The notes below the pieces were generated by a model. The model was not told where the DNA came from. It was given only the letters and a program-made list of their open reading frames with translations, and did no database searches. Both the position numbers and the translations under genes were made by a program. A stretch of DNA of 8,464 nucleotides from Treponema sp. (GTDB lineage: Bacteria > Spirochaetota > Spirochaetia > Treponematales > Breznakiellaceae), in assembly GCA_031255615.1 (NCBI GenBank), contig JAIRSD010000183.1:1-8464 (forward strand). The letters run 5' to 3'. Shown here piece after piece: positions 1 to 6,629 of this stretch (positions are counted from its first letter, which is position 1; every line of letters starts with the position of its first letter).

Positions 1-1299
1 AAGATGGTGACGGATATTTTGACGGTTCCCGAACTGCGGGACTGCGAGATTTCCCTGATGGACATTGACGGCAAGAACCTGGACATGATCTACCGGATCC
101 TGGACCGGGACATCAAGGCCAACGGGCTGAACGGGGTAAGGCTTAGCAAAACCACCGACCGCCGGCGATCCCTGGAGGGGGCGCGGTATATTTTTTCCTT
201 CGCCCGGGTCGGCGGGCTTGACGCATTTGCCCTGGATGTGGAGATTCCCCTGCGCTACGGGGTGAACCAGTGCGTGGGGGACACGATCTGCGCCGGGGGG
301 ATTATGTACGGCCAGCGGAGCATTCCGGTGGTGCTGGATATTTGTAAGGACATACGGGAACTGGCGGAACCGGAGGCCCTGTTCCTGAATTATGCGAACC
401 CCAACGCCATGAATACCTGGGCCGCCGTTGCCTACGGGGGGGTGCGGACCTTGGGGCTTTGCCACGGGGTGCAGCACGGCCATGCCCAGATTGCGGAGGT
501 CCTGGGGCTTCCGATTCAGGAGGTGGATATTATCTGCGCCGGGATTAACCACCAAACCTGGTACATCCAGGTGAAGCACCGGGGCAGGGACATGCGGGAT
601 AAACTGCTGGAGGGTTTTCGGAAGCATCCGGCCTACAGCAGGGAAGAAAAGGTCCGCATCGACATTCTGGAAAAATTCGGCTACTACAGCACGGAAAGCA
701 ACGGCCATCTGAGCGAGTATCTGCCCTGGTACCGCAAGCGGCCGGAGGAAATAGAACGGTGGATCGACCGGTCCTCGTGGATCCATGGGGAACCGGGGGG
801 CTATCTGCGGGAATGCCGGGAAGCCCGGGCCCGGTTTGACGAGGAGGCCCGGTCCTACGAGACCATGGAAGCGGCGCGCTATGTTCCCGAAGGGCGTTCC
901 TCCGAGCATGGTTCCCACATTGTGGAGGCCCTGGAGACGGGGCGGGTCTACCGGGGCCATTTTAACGTGATGAACCGGGGGGCCGTTTCCAACCTGCCGG
1001 TGGACTGCGTGGTGGAGGTTCCCGGCTACGTGGACGGCAACGGCATCTCCATCCCGCTGGTGGGGGATCTGCCCGCCCCCTGCGCGGCGATCTGCAACGC
1101 CAGCATCGCGGTGCAGCGGCTTTCCGTGGAGGCCGCCGTTGAGGCGGATCCCCTGAAGCTGAAACAGGCCATGCTGCTGGACCCCCTGGTGGGGGCGGTC
1201 TGCAATCCCCCGGAGGTTTGGGACATGACCGACCAGATGCTTAAGGCCCAGCGCCAGTGGCTGCCCCAGTACCGGGGCTATATCGCGGGCCTGGGATAA
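1..1299 (+). CDS. melA: Alpha-galactosidase, glycoside hydrolase family 4 (MelA-type), 5' partial
   Basis: Probable cytoplasmic alpha-galactosidase of glycosidase family 4, the NAD+- and divalent-metal-dependent enzymes that cleave by an oxidation/elimination mechanism; it would release galactose from melibiose-like alpha-galactosides. Counting the first window codon (Lys) as 1, I see GDTICAGGI at 93-101, NPNAMNTW at 133-140, LCHGVQ with the likely metal-ligand Cys154, AGINHQTW with His184, a YYSTESNGHLSEYLPWY stretch, and NLPVDCVVEV at 331-340 followed by YVDGNG. These follow E. coli MelA (451 aa) almost block by block. The N-terminal dinucleotide-binding GAGS motif is missing only because the window starts about 18 residues into the protein, so the first ATG seen (position 4) is not the real start. 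It ends in TAA and converges on aat. Other GH4 members act on alpha-glucosides or galacturonides; the NxxAMNTW/CHGVQ pattern favours the MelA branch, but exact substrate is inferred. Confidence 0.88.
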   Translation, partial: KMVTDILTVPELRDCEISLMDIDGKNLDMIYRILDRDIKANGLNGVRLSKTTDRRRSLEGARYIFSFARVGGLDAFALDVEIPLRYGVNQCVGDTICAGGIMYGQRSIPVVLDICKDIRELAEPEALFLNYANPNAMNTWAAVAYGGVRTLGLCHGVQHGHAQIAEVLGLPIQEVDIICAGINHQTWYIQVKHRGRDMRDKLLEGFRKHPAYSREEKVRIDILEKFGYYSTESNGHLSEYLPWYRKRPEEIERWIDRSSWIHGEPGGYLRECREARARFDEEARSYETMEAARYVPEGRSSEHGSHIVEALETGRVYRGHFNVMNRGAVSNLPVDCVVEVPGYVDGNGISIPLVGDLPAPCAAICNASIAVQRLSVEAAVEADPLKLKQAMLLDPLVGAVCNPPEVWDMTDQMLKAQRQWLPQYRGYIAGLG

Positions 1300-1328
1300 G
1301 AGCTGCCCCGGCAGGGGGGTAAGCGGAA

Positions 1329-1401
1329 CAAAAACGCCGCGTCTCTGCCGGGGGTCCGGGCGCGGCCCGGACCCTGCTCCGCCCGCTTTAGGGCGTTTTT
1401 G
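1329..1401. terminator. Bidirectional nested-hairpin terminator between convergent genes
   Basis: A perfect 10-bp outer stem pairs CAAAAACGCC (1329-1338) with GGCGTTTTTG (1392-1401). Inside it a perfect stem GGGTCCGGG (1352-1360) pairs with CCCGGACCC (1366-1374), extendable by one C-G pair. Either strand reads a GC-rich stem ending in GGCG followed by TTTTT, as expected for a rho-independent terminator serving both the galactosidase gene (+) and the clpS-clpA-aat operon (-). It lies 29 bp past the galactosidase stop and about 88 bp past the aat stop. An alternative 9-bp pairing, CCCCGGCAG (1306-1314) with CTGCCGGGG (1345-1353), would compete with it. Structure is seen; function is inferred from position. 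Confidence 0.7.
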
Positions 1402-1410
1402 TGCAGCGGA

Positions 1411-1467
1411 GGGGGGGACAGATCGCCCGTAACGCTGCGGAAAGAACGTACGGTAAGTGTCCCCCCC
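1411..1467. repeat. 10-bp perfect inverted repeat (G7ACA / TGTC7)
   Basis: GGGGGGGACA (1411-1420) is the exact reverse complement of TGTCCCCCCC (1458-1467), with a 37-nt spacer. It sits between the bidirectional terminator and the aat stop, so in the minus-strand operon transcript it would form a 3' UTR hairpin before the terminator. No T-run follows it on either strand, so it is not a terminator by itself. Processing or mRNA 3' protection is possible but not shown. Confidence 0.5.
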
Positions 1468-1488
1468 TTCTATATTCTTAATTCTTAT

Positions 1489-2184
1489 CTAAGGGGATCC
1501 CGATTCCAGGGTTTCCCTCAGGAGGGCCAGGAATTCCCGCCTGCCCAGTTCTTCTCCCCCCAGGCTGCGCAGGTGTTCCGTGGGGACCTGGCAGTCGATG
1601 AAGCGGAGTCCCTCGGCAAAGAGGCGCTGCGCCAGGCTGAGGAAGGCCGCCTTGGAGGCGTTGCTGCGGCGGGCGAACATGGATTCTCCGCAAAAGACCT
1701 TTCCCAGTCTGATGCCGTAGCAGCCCCCCGCCAGTTCCCCGTCCTGCCAGCTTTCCGCCGAATGGGCCCAGCCCAGACGGTGGAGTTCCGTGTAGGCGGC
1801 GATGATGTCGCCGCTGATCCAGGTGCCCCCCTGGCCGGGGCGATCCACCGCGGCGCAGGCACTGATGACGGCGGGGAAATCCCGATCAAAGGTAACGCTG
1901 AATGTTCCCTGCCTCAGGATCTTCCGCATGCTGGCGGAGACGTGGAGTTTTTCCGGGAAGATGACAAACCGGGGGTCCGGGGACTGCCAGAGGAGGGGGT
2001 CCTCCGGGTTGTACCAAGGGAAGACGCCCTGTTCATAGGCGGAGAGGAGCATGCCGGGGGAAAGGTTCCCCCCTACGGCAACGATGTCTCCTATAGCGAA
2101 ATTCGGGTTGGGGAAGCAGTAGCGTTGGTCTTCGTCGAGGTAGGGGAAGGACGGATCCGGGCCGGGGGAGTGCCGGCGGCCCAC
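1489..2184 (-). CDS. aat: Leucyl/phenylalanyl-tRNA--protein transferase
   Basis: Cytoplasmic aminoacyl-transferase that moves Leu or Phe from its tRNA onto the N-terminal Arg or Lys of a protein, creating an N-degron read by ClpS. The 231-aa length matches E. coli Aat (234 aa). Family blocks appear in order: GGNLSPGMLLSAYEQGVFPW (38-57), LLWQSPDPR (64-72), GTWISGDIIAAY (120-131), GWAHSAESW (138-146), GGCYGIRLGKVFCGESMF (153-170), NASKAAF (175-181) and FIDCQV (195-200). The start is GTG at 2184, directly after the clpA stop TAG, with AAAGGA 8 nt upstream inside the clpA reading frame; this suggests translational coupling. It is the last gene of the minus-strand operon and is followed by an inverted repeat and a bidirectional terminator. 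The C-terminus is short and lacks the tail beyond the LxxLRETL region seen in E. coli. Identification is firm; substrate range is family knowledge. Confidence 0.96.
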   Translation of the reverse strand: MGRRHSPGPDPSFPYLDEDQRYCFPNPNFAIGDIVAVGGNLSPGMLLSAYEQGVFPWYNPEDPLLWQSPDPRFVIFPEKLHVSASMRKILRQGTFSVTFDRDFPAVISACAAVDRPGQGGTWISGDIIAAYTELHRLGWAHSAESWQDGELAGGCYGIRLGKVFCGESMFARRSNASKAAFLSLAQRLFAEGLRFIDCQVPTEHLRSLGGEELGRREFLALLRETLESGSP

Positions 2185-4746
2185 CTAGTTGATCCTTTCC
2201 GTCATTCCGGCGAGGGGCTCCGGTTGATCCGGCGGCGGTTCCTCCGCATCCGGGGCCGGAATTTCTTCGGCGGCGAGGAGGGATTCCAGAATATCCACCT
2301 TGTATTCGCCGTTCCGGTAATCCACCCGGGCGGCGCCGCCGGCGCTTAAGTCCCCGAAAAGGACCAGATCCACAAAGGGGCCCTTGATCTTGTCCTCGAT
2401 TAGCCTCCCCACGTTCCGGGCGCCGAAGTCCCGGCTGTAGCCTTCCTCCGCCAAACGGTCGATGCAGGCGGCGCTTGGTTCCAGCCGCACATGCTTTTCC
2501 GCCAGTTGGGCCTTAAAGGCGTCCAGTTCCTTGTTGACGATGCTGGTCATGATCTCCCGGGAAAGATGGCCGAAGCGGACCACCGCGTCCAGGCGGTTTC
2601 GGAATTCGGGGGTAAAGGTTTTTTCCACCGCGTCCTTTACCGCGGACTCGTCCACCCGGCGCTCCCCAAAGCCGATAAGCTCCCTGCCGATGTCCCGGGC
2701 CCCGGCGTTGCTGGTCATAATAAAAATTACGTTGCGGAAATCCGCTTTCCTGCCATTGTTGTCTGTTAGGGTGGCGTAGTCCATGATCTGCAAAAGGATG
2801 TTGTAAATATCCGGGTGGGCCTTTTCAATCTCGTCCAAAAGGATGACTGCGTGGGGCTGCTTGCGGACCGCGTCGGTCAAAAGGCCCCCCTCCTCGTAAC
2901 CCACATAGCCCGGCGGGGCCCCTACCAGCCGGGACACGGTATGCTTTTCCTGGTACTCGCTCATGTCGAAGCGGTGGATGGCGATCCCCAGAATGTCCGC
3001 CAACTGCCGGGCCAGTTCGGTCTTGCCGACCCCCGTGGGACCCACAAAAAGGAAGTTGGCCACCGGTTTGTTTTCCGCCCGGAATCCCGCCCGGCCCCGC
3101 TTGACCGCCTGGACCACCGCGGTTACCGCCCCGTCCTGGCCGAAGATCCGGCTTCGGAGCCGGCCTTCCAGTTCCCGCAGCTTGTCTTTTTCGTTCTCCC
3201 CCACGGACCGCTCGGGGATCCGGGCAATTCGGGACACCACGGTTTCGATAAGGGGGAGCCCCACCTCCACGATTTCCACGGTCCCTTCCTGAACGGTGCT
3301 GTTCCCGCCGCCGCCCGTCCCGCGGTAAGGGGCGCCGGAATCCAGGGAATAGGAGGCGTCCGGGTAGGCCGGGTCTTTTTCCGCCGCCGAATCCTCGGGA
3401 AAATCCCCAGAAATTTCCCCGGCGTTTTCCCCGCGCCCCTCCTCCCGGCTTTCGGATTCTTTTTTGTAGGCCTCGATCCGGGCGAAAGCCCCGGCCTCGT
3501 CGATAACGTCGATGGCCTTGTCGGGGAGCCGCCGTTCGGTTATGAACTGGGCGGAGAGCCTCACCGCCCCTTCCACCGCCTCGTCGCTGTAGCGGACATG
3601 GTGGTATTCCTCGTATTTCGATTTAAGGCCCTGGAGAATCTTGACGGCGTCGGATTCGCTGGGTTCGCCGATGTCGATCTTCTGGAAACGCCGGGACAGG
3701 GCCCGGTCCTTGTCGAAGAACTTGCCGTATTCCTCGTGGGTTGTGGAGCCGATGCAGCGAATCTTGCCGCTGGTCAGGGCCGGTTTTAACAGATTGGAGG
3801 CGTCCAGGGCCCCGCCGGAGACCGAACCCGCCCCTACCAGGGTGTGAATTTCGTCGATAAAGAGGATGGCCCGTTCTTTTTTCAGCATCTCCTCCACCAC
3901 CCGTTTGACCCGTTCCTCAAAGTCCCCCCGGTACTTGGTCCCCGCCACCAGGGCCCCCATGTCCAGGGAATAAATCGAAAAGTCCTTTAAGGTGGGGGGG
4001 ACCTTGCCGGCCACGATCCGCTGGGCCAGGCCTTCGGTGATGGCGGTCTTTCCAACCCCCGAATCCCCCACATGGACCGGGTTGTTCTTAAGGCGGCGGC
4101 AGAGGACCTGGATGGTGCGGTCCAGCTCCGCCTCTCTGCCGATGACCGGTTCCAGCTTGTTCTCCCGGGCCAGGGAGGTAAGCTCCGTGGCGTAGCGTTC
4201 CAGGGCGCTCCGTTTGTTCCCCCGGCCCCTTTGAGCCTCCGCCGGATCCTCCTCCCCGTATTTCCCCGCCCCCTCCGTCTCGCGGCCGTGGCGGCCCTTG
4301 CCGAAGTCAAAGGCGTGGGGATCGCTGTCGTAGCCGTGGGAAAGGATGTTGAGCAGTTCAAAACGCTTGATTCCGGCCTTTTTCATGTAATAGGAACAGT
4401 AGGTCCGTTCTTCATCAAAGAGGGAGACCAGAATATCCGCTACGTCGAGCATATCCTTTTGGGAAGACTGGCTTTGCAGCACCGCCCGCTCGATGACGCT
4501 CTGGAAGCCCACGGTCTGGGTAGGTTCGGTATCGTCGATGAGGGGGACCTTTTGTTCAAAGTAGTTTTCCATTTCGGTGCGGATCTGATCCGGGTTCGCT
4601 CCGCAGGCGGAAAGAACCCCCTGCACTTCATCGGAGTCAAGGGCCGCGTAAAGAACGTGTTCGGGGGTCAAGTATTCGTGATTCCGTCTCTTGGCTTCGT
4701 TATAAGCGGCGTTGATGATCGCCTGTACATGCCCTGAGATTTTCAT
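2185..4746 (-). CDS. clpA: ClpA, ATP-dependent Clp protease unfoldase subunit
   Basis: Hexameric AAA+ unfoldase that feeds substrates, including ClpS-delivered N-degron proteins, into ClpP. In 853 aa the order is a double Clp_N repeat (1-138), a charged linker (about 140-182), NBD1 with Walker A GDSGVGKT (227-234) and Walker B ILFIDEIH (294-301), and NBD2 with Walker A GPTGVGKT (569-576) and Walker B VILLDEIEKAHPD (634-646). FTPEFRNRLDAVVRF (711-725) lies in the sensor/lid region. IGF (691-693) sits where the ClpP-docking IGL/F loop is expected. No coiled-coil M-domain interrupts NBD1, which argues against ClpB and ClpC. Two oddities: an acidic, Ser/Gly/Pro-rich stretch (about 427-490) between the NBD1 end and the ETVVSRIARIPERSV block, roughly 55 residues longer than in E. 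coli ClpA (758 aa), and an acidic Pro-rich C-terminal tail (about 823-853). The ATG start has GGGAG 7 nt upstream (4754-4758). It follows clpS by 34 nt and abuts aat. Confidence 0.97.
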   Translation of the reverse strand: MKISGHVQAIINAAYNEAKRRNHEYLTPEHVLYAALDSDEVQGVLSACGANPDQIRTEMENYFEQKVPLIDDTEPTQTVGFQSVIERAVLQSQSSQKDMLDVADILVSLFDEERTYCSYYMKKAGIKRFELLNILSHGYDSDPHAFDFGKGRHGRETEGAGKYGEEDPAEAQRGRGNKRSALERYATELTSLARENKLEPVIGREAELDRTIQVLCRRLKNNPVHVGDSGVGKTAITEGLAQRIVAGKVPPTLKDFSIYSLDMGALVAGTKYRGDFEERVKRVVEEMLKKERAILFIDEIHTLVGAGSVSGGALDASNLLKPALTSGKIRCIGSTTHEEYGKFFDKDRALSRRFQKIDIGEPSESDAVKILQGLKSKYEEYHHVRYSDEAVEGAVRLSAQFITERRLPDKAIDVIDEAGAFARIEAYKKESESREEGRGENAGEISGDFPEDSAAEKDPAYPDASYSLDSGAPYRGTGGGGNSTVQEGTVEIVEVGLPLIETVVSRIARIPERSVGENEKDKLRELEGRLRSRIFGQDGAVTAVVQAVKRGRAGFRAENKPVANFLFVGPTGVGKTELARQLADILGIAIHRFDMSEYQEKHTVSRLVGAPPGYVGYEEGGLLTDAVRKQPHAVILLDEIEKAHPDIYNILLQIMDYATLTDNNGRKADFRNVIFIMTSNAGARDIGRELIGFGERRVDESAVKDAVEKTFTPEFRNRLDAVVRFGHLSREIMTSIVNKELDAFKAQLAEKHVRLEPSAACIDRLAEEGYSRDFGARNVGRLIEDKIKGPFVDLVLFGDLSAGGAARVDYRNGEYKVDILESLLAAEEIPAPDAEEPPPDQPEPLAGMTERIN
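2193..2198 (-). promoter_or_regulatory. Ribosome binding site of aat inside clpA
   Basis: On the minus strand AAAGGA lies 8 nt before the GTG at 2184, within the last codons of clpA. It supports the GTG start over internal alternatives and indicates that ribosomes finishing clpA could re-initiate on aat. Confidence 0.6.
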
Positions 4747-4780
4747 TAAGCCACTCCCAAACTAAAGTATCCTACTTTTC

Positions 4781-5092
4781 CTAGACCTTTTCTACAATAC
4801 AGCGCAGGGGGTATCCCTTTCGTTCCGCCGCGATATGGACCTGCTCGGCCTTTGTCAGGGCGATGTCCCAGGAATAGAGTCCCACGGTTCCCCGGCCTTT
4901 GCGGTGTATATCCAGCATGACCCGCTTCGCTTCCTCCTCGCCCTTTTGAAAGATGGACATGAGAACGGCAACCACGAATTCCATGGTGGTATAATTATCA
5001 TTCAGAAGAATTACCCGGTAATCGTCGGGTTCCCGCAGCTTTTTTCTGCTTCTGTCCGCCAGTTTAGTGTCGTTTCCCCTGTTATCCGCCAT
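4781..5092 (-). CDS. clpS: ClpS, N-degron adaptor of ClpA
   Basis: Small adaptor that binds Leu, Phe, Tyr or Trp at protein N-termini and docks on the ClpA N-domain. The 103-aa protein has a flexible charged N-terminus (1-22) and then the ClpS fold. Residues matching the E. coli N-degron pocket are present: Asn31 and Asp32 (LLNDNYTTMEF), Met37, Met59 and His63 in the MLDIH helix, and Leu96 in the YPLRCIVEKV tail. The typical GLYSWDIALTKAEQV strand-helix is also present. The pocket Met59 is the gatekeeper position that in E. coli restricts binding to primary destabilising residues. ATG at 5092 is the only plausible start: no other start lies between it and the upstream in-frame TAA. A good Shine-Dalgarno is lacking, GGAG being 26 nt away, so initiation may be weak or structured. 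It leads the clpS-clpA-aat operon. Confidence 0.95.
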   Translation of the reverse strand: MADNRGNDTKLADRSRKKLREPDDYRVILLNDNYTTMEFVVAVLMSIFQKGEEEAKRVMLDIHRKGRGTVGLYSWDIALTKAEQVHIAAERKGYPLRCIVEKV

Positions 5093-5158
5093 GCTCGTTG
5101 TATACCCGCCATTGTCTCCAAAGAGGCAGCGTTCTTAAATTTCAAGGTAGTTTGTCCA

Positions 5159-5174
5159 TAATGGGTCTCCATTA
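5159..5174. promoter_or_regulatory. Inverted repeat in the clpS / exonuclease III divergent region
   Basis: TAATGG and CCATTA form a 6-bp dyad with a 4-nt spacer (GTCT), 67 bp upstream of the clpS start and 102 bp upstream of the exonuclease start. It lies in the AT-rich 184-bp divergent intergenic region (5093-5276) and could be an operator or a 5' UTR hairpin. No convincing -35/-10 pair for clpS could be picked: TTGAAA (5212-5207, minus) precedes TATATT (5193-5188) by only 13 bp. Six base pairs may be chance. Confidence 0.25.
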
Positions 5175-5241
5175 CGAACAGACTCTAAATATAAGGAGAA
5201 AACCCCTTTCAAAGCCGAAGTTTTGAAGGAGTTCGGTCTTC

Positions 5242-5270
5242 TTGTTTTTTACCGGACCAGTATTTATAGT
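5242..5270 (+). promoter_or_regulatory. Candidate promoter of the exonuclease III gene
   Basis: TTGTTT (5242-5247), 17 bp, TATAGT (5265-5270). The -10 matches the consensus at 5 of 6 positions and the -35 at 3 of 6. The predicted start of transcription, about 7 nt beyond the -10, falls on the ATG at 5277, and no Shine-Dalgarno precedes that ATG, so a leaderless transcript is possible. The -35 match is weak, so this is a suggestion only. Confidence 0.3.
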
Positions 5271-5276
5271 TACATG

Positions 5277-6062
5277 ATGCGTATCCTATCCTGGAATGTC
5301 AATGGAATACGGGCGGCGGAGAAACGGGGCTTTGTCCCCTGGTTCCGCTCGGATTCGCCGGATATTTTGTGTCTGCAAGAGACCAAGGCCCGGCCGGAGC
5401 AGCTTTCGGAGGATCTTACCGCGCCCCGGGACCGGGATGGCCGGCCCTACCACGCCTATTGGGCCAGCGCCAAAAAAGCCGGTTATTCGGGGGTGGCCGT
5501 CTTTAGCCGCATCAAGCCGGAAAAGGTGGGGCCCCTGGGCATTGACCAGTTCGACGATGAAGGACGGGTGCTTCAGGCGGAATTTTCGGACTTTACCCTT
5601 ATTTGCGCCTATTTCCCCAACTCCCAGGACGGGGGGGCCCGGCTCCCCTACAAACTCGCCTTCTGCGACGCCATGATGGAACTCTGCAACGATCTGGTGA
5701 GAAGAAAGCGCCACTTTGTCCTCTGCGGGGACTACAACATCGCCCACACCCCCATCGACCTGGCCCGGCCCCGGGAGAACGAGGGGAACGCCGGCTACCT
5801 GCCGGAGGAGCGGGCCTGGATGGACGCCTTTACCGGGGCCGGCCACGTTGACAGCTTCCGCCGCTTCCACCCCGGCGAGACCGGCTGCTACAGTTGGTGG
5901 TCCTACCGGGCCGGCGCCCGGGCGCGGAACGTGGGCTGGCGTATCGACTACCACTGCATCGACCGCCCCTTTTTGGACCGGTTAAGCGGCGCCCGGATCC
6001 TCTTCACCGTGGAGGGTTCCGATCACTGTCCGGTGGAGATCGCATTGACCGACGCCCCCTAG
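5277..6062 (+). CDS. xthA: Exodeoxyribonuclease III / AP endonuclease
   Basis: Mg2+-dependent base-excision-repair nuclease of the EEP (exonuclease/endonuclease/phosphatase) fold, cutting 5' of abasic sites and acting 3' to 5' on duplex DNA. With ATG 5277 the protein is 261 aa (E. coli XthA 268). The catalytic set is complete: Asn7 in WNVNGIRA, Glu35 in LQETK, Tyr112 in CAYFPNS, Asp152 and Asn154 in GDYNIAH, Asp224 in GWRIDYH, and Asp249-His250 in GSDHCPV. The DLARPRENEGNAGYLPEERAW region matches the family's DNA-binding segment. I chose 5277 because MRILSWNVNG is the normal family N-terminus; the adjacent ATG at 5274 adds one Met, and a TTG at 5223 would add an 18-residue tail of no family character. 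No Shine-Dalgarno is seen before either ATG. It is divergent from clpS and followed by a repeat array rather than an obvious terminator. Confidence 0.95.
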   Translation: MRILSWNVNGIRAAEKRGFVPWFRSDSPDILCLQETKARPEQLSEDLTAPRDRDGRPYHAYWASAKKAGYSGVAVFSRIKPEKVGPLGIDQFDDEGRVLQAEFSDFTLICAYFPNSQDGGARLPYKLAFCDAMMELCNDLVRRKRHFVLCGDYNIAHTPIDLARPRENEGNAGYLPEERAWMDAFTGAGHVDSFRRFHPGETGCYSWWSYRAGARARNVGWRIDYHCIDRPFLDRLSGARILFTVEGSDHCPVEIALTDAP

Positions 6063-6098
6063 GGCAGCCCAGTCCGAAGGAGAATCGCCCAGGCCGGA

Positions 6099-6238
6099 GC
6101 AGGGCCGCATAGCCTAAAAAATTGAATATGTGGATGTAAGAAATTTACCACTAAGGCGAAGAAGGCGCACGAAAGGCGGGGATTGAAGGTACTTTTTCAT
6201 TCCTTCGTGTTCCTGGCGAGCCGTAGTAGGTTGCTTGG
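6099..6238 (+). repeat. Tandem repeat copy A (3'-truncated)
   Basis: First of three direct copies after the exonuclease gene. It begins with a GCAGGGCCGCATAGCC-like block also found in copy C, then TAAAAAAT (6115) and a GGATGTAAGAAATTTACC block (6132-6149) shared with copies B and C. The left arm CACTAAGGCGAAGAAGG and the internal CCTTCGTGTTCC follow. The copy stops after GAGCCGTAGT and runs through a short unrelated joint into copy B, lacking the GTGCGCCTTCGTGGTTAACA arm. No open frame here looks like a gene. Confidence 0.85.
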
Positions 6239-6410
6239 TCTAAAAAATCAGATATACGGATGTAAGAAATTTACCACTAAGGCGAAGAAGGCGCACGAAA
6301 GGCGGGGATTGGAGGTGTTTTTTTATTCCTTCGTGTACCTTTGTGCGCCTTCGTGGTTAACATTCCTATTTCCGGTCGTTTCGCTTATCCGGTGGTGTAG
6401 TGCAATCACG
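6239..6410 (+). repeat. Tandem repeat copy B
   Basis: Second copy, its TAAAAAAT starting 126 bp after that of copy A. It contains both arms: left ACCACTAAGGCGAAGAAGG and right GTGCGCCTTCGTGGTTAACA, imperfectly inverted, so the single strand can fold into a long hairpin. It ends with the tail TTCCGGTCGTTTCGCTTATC also present in copy C. It is 19 nt shorter than copy C between CCTTCGTG and the right arm, and its start lacks the GCAGGCCGCATAG block. Confidence 0.85.
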
Positions 6411-6413
6411 GCC

Positions 6414-6620
6414 CAGCAGGCCGCATAGCCTAAAAAATCAGATATGTGGATGTAAGAAATTTACCGCCAAGGCGAGGAAGGCGCACGAAAGGCGGGGATT
6501 GAAGGTGTTTTTTCATTCCTTCGTGTTCCTAGCGAGCCGTAGTGCGCCTTGGTGCGCCTTCGTGGTTAACATTCCTGTTTCCGGTCGTTTCGCTTATCCG
6601 GTGATTGAGTGCAATCAAGG
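6414..6620 (+). repeat. Tandem repeat copy C (longest)
   Basis: Third and most complete copy, 190 bp after B. It runs from CAGCAGGCCGCATAGCC through the left arm and CCTTCGTGTTCC, a GAGCCGTAGTGCGCC segment (as in copy A), the right arm GTGCGCCTTCGTGGTTAACA, and the CGGTCGTTTCGCTTATCCGG tail to GTGCAATCAAGG. Arms of ACCACNAAGG/CCTTCGTGGT type resemble dispersed non-coding repeats I recall from diverse environmental bacteria; this is memory, not a search. No transposase gene is nearby. Confidence 0.85.
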
Positions 6621-6629
6621 CGCCGGAGC

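Noticed and set aside
1399..2349. Long + strand open frame across aat and the clpA end
   Set aside because: It is antisense to aat and clpA, which have clear family motifs; it has no recognisable domain and exists because GC-rich codons leave few stops.
2815..3789. Long + strand open frame inside clpA
   Set aside because: It is a reverse-strand shadow of the ClpA ATPase domains, with no ribosome site or family match.
2185..4746. ClpB or ClpC instead of ClpA
   Set aside because: No coiled-coil middle domain lies in NBD1, an IGF ClpP-docking loop is present, and clpS is adjacent.
5286..5954. Minus-strand 222-codon open frame inside the exonuclease gene
   Set aside because: It is antisense to a complete exonuclease III with all catalytic residues; Gly/Pro/Val-rich shadow composition.
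6183..6428. Small gene encoded within the tandem repeats
   Set aside because: The frame follows the repeat unit, and the FxSFVFLASRS-type product recurs only because the DNA repeats; no ribosome binding site is seen.
6099..6620. CRISPR array
   Set aside because: The three copies are 130-205 bp, unequal and nearly continuous; there are no short identical repeats with unique spacers and no cas genes.
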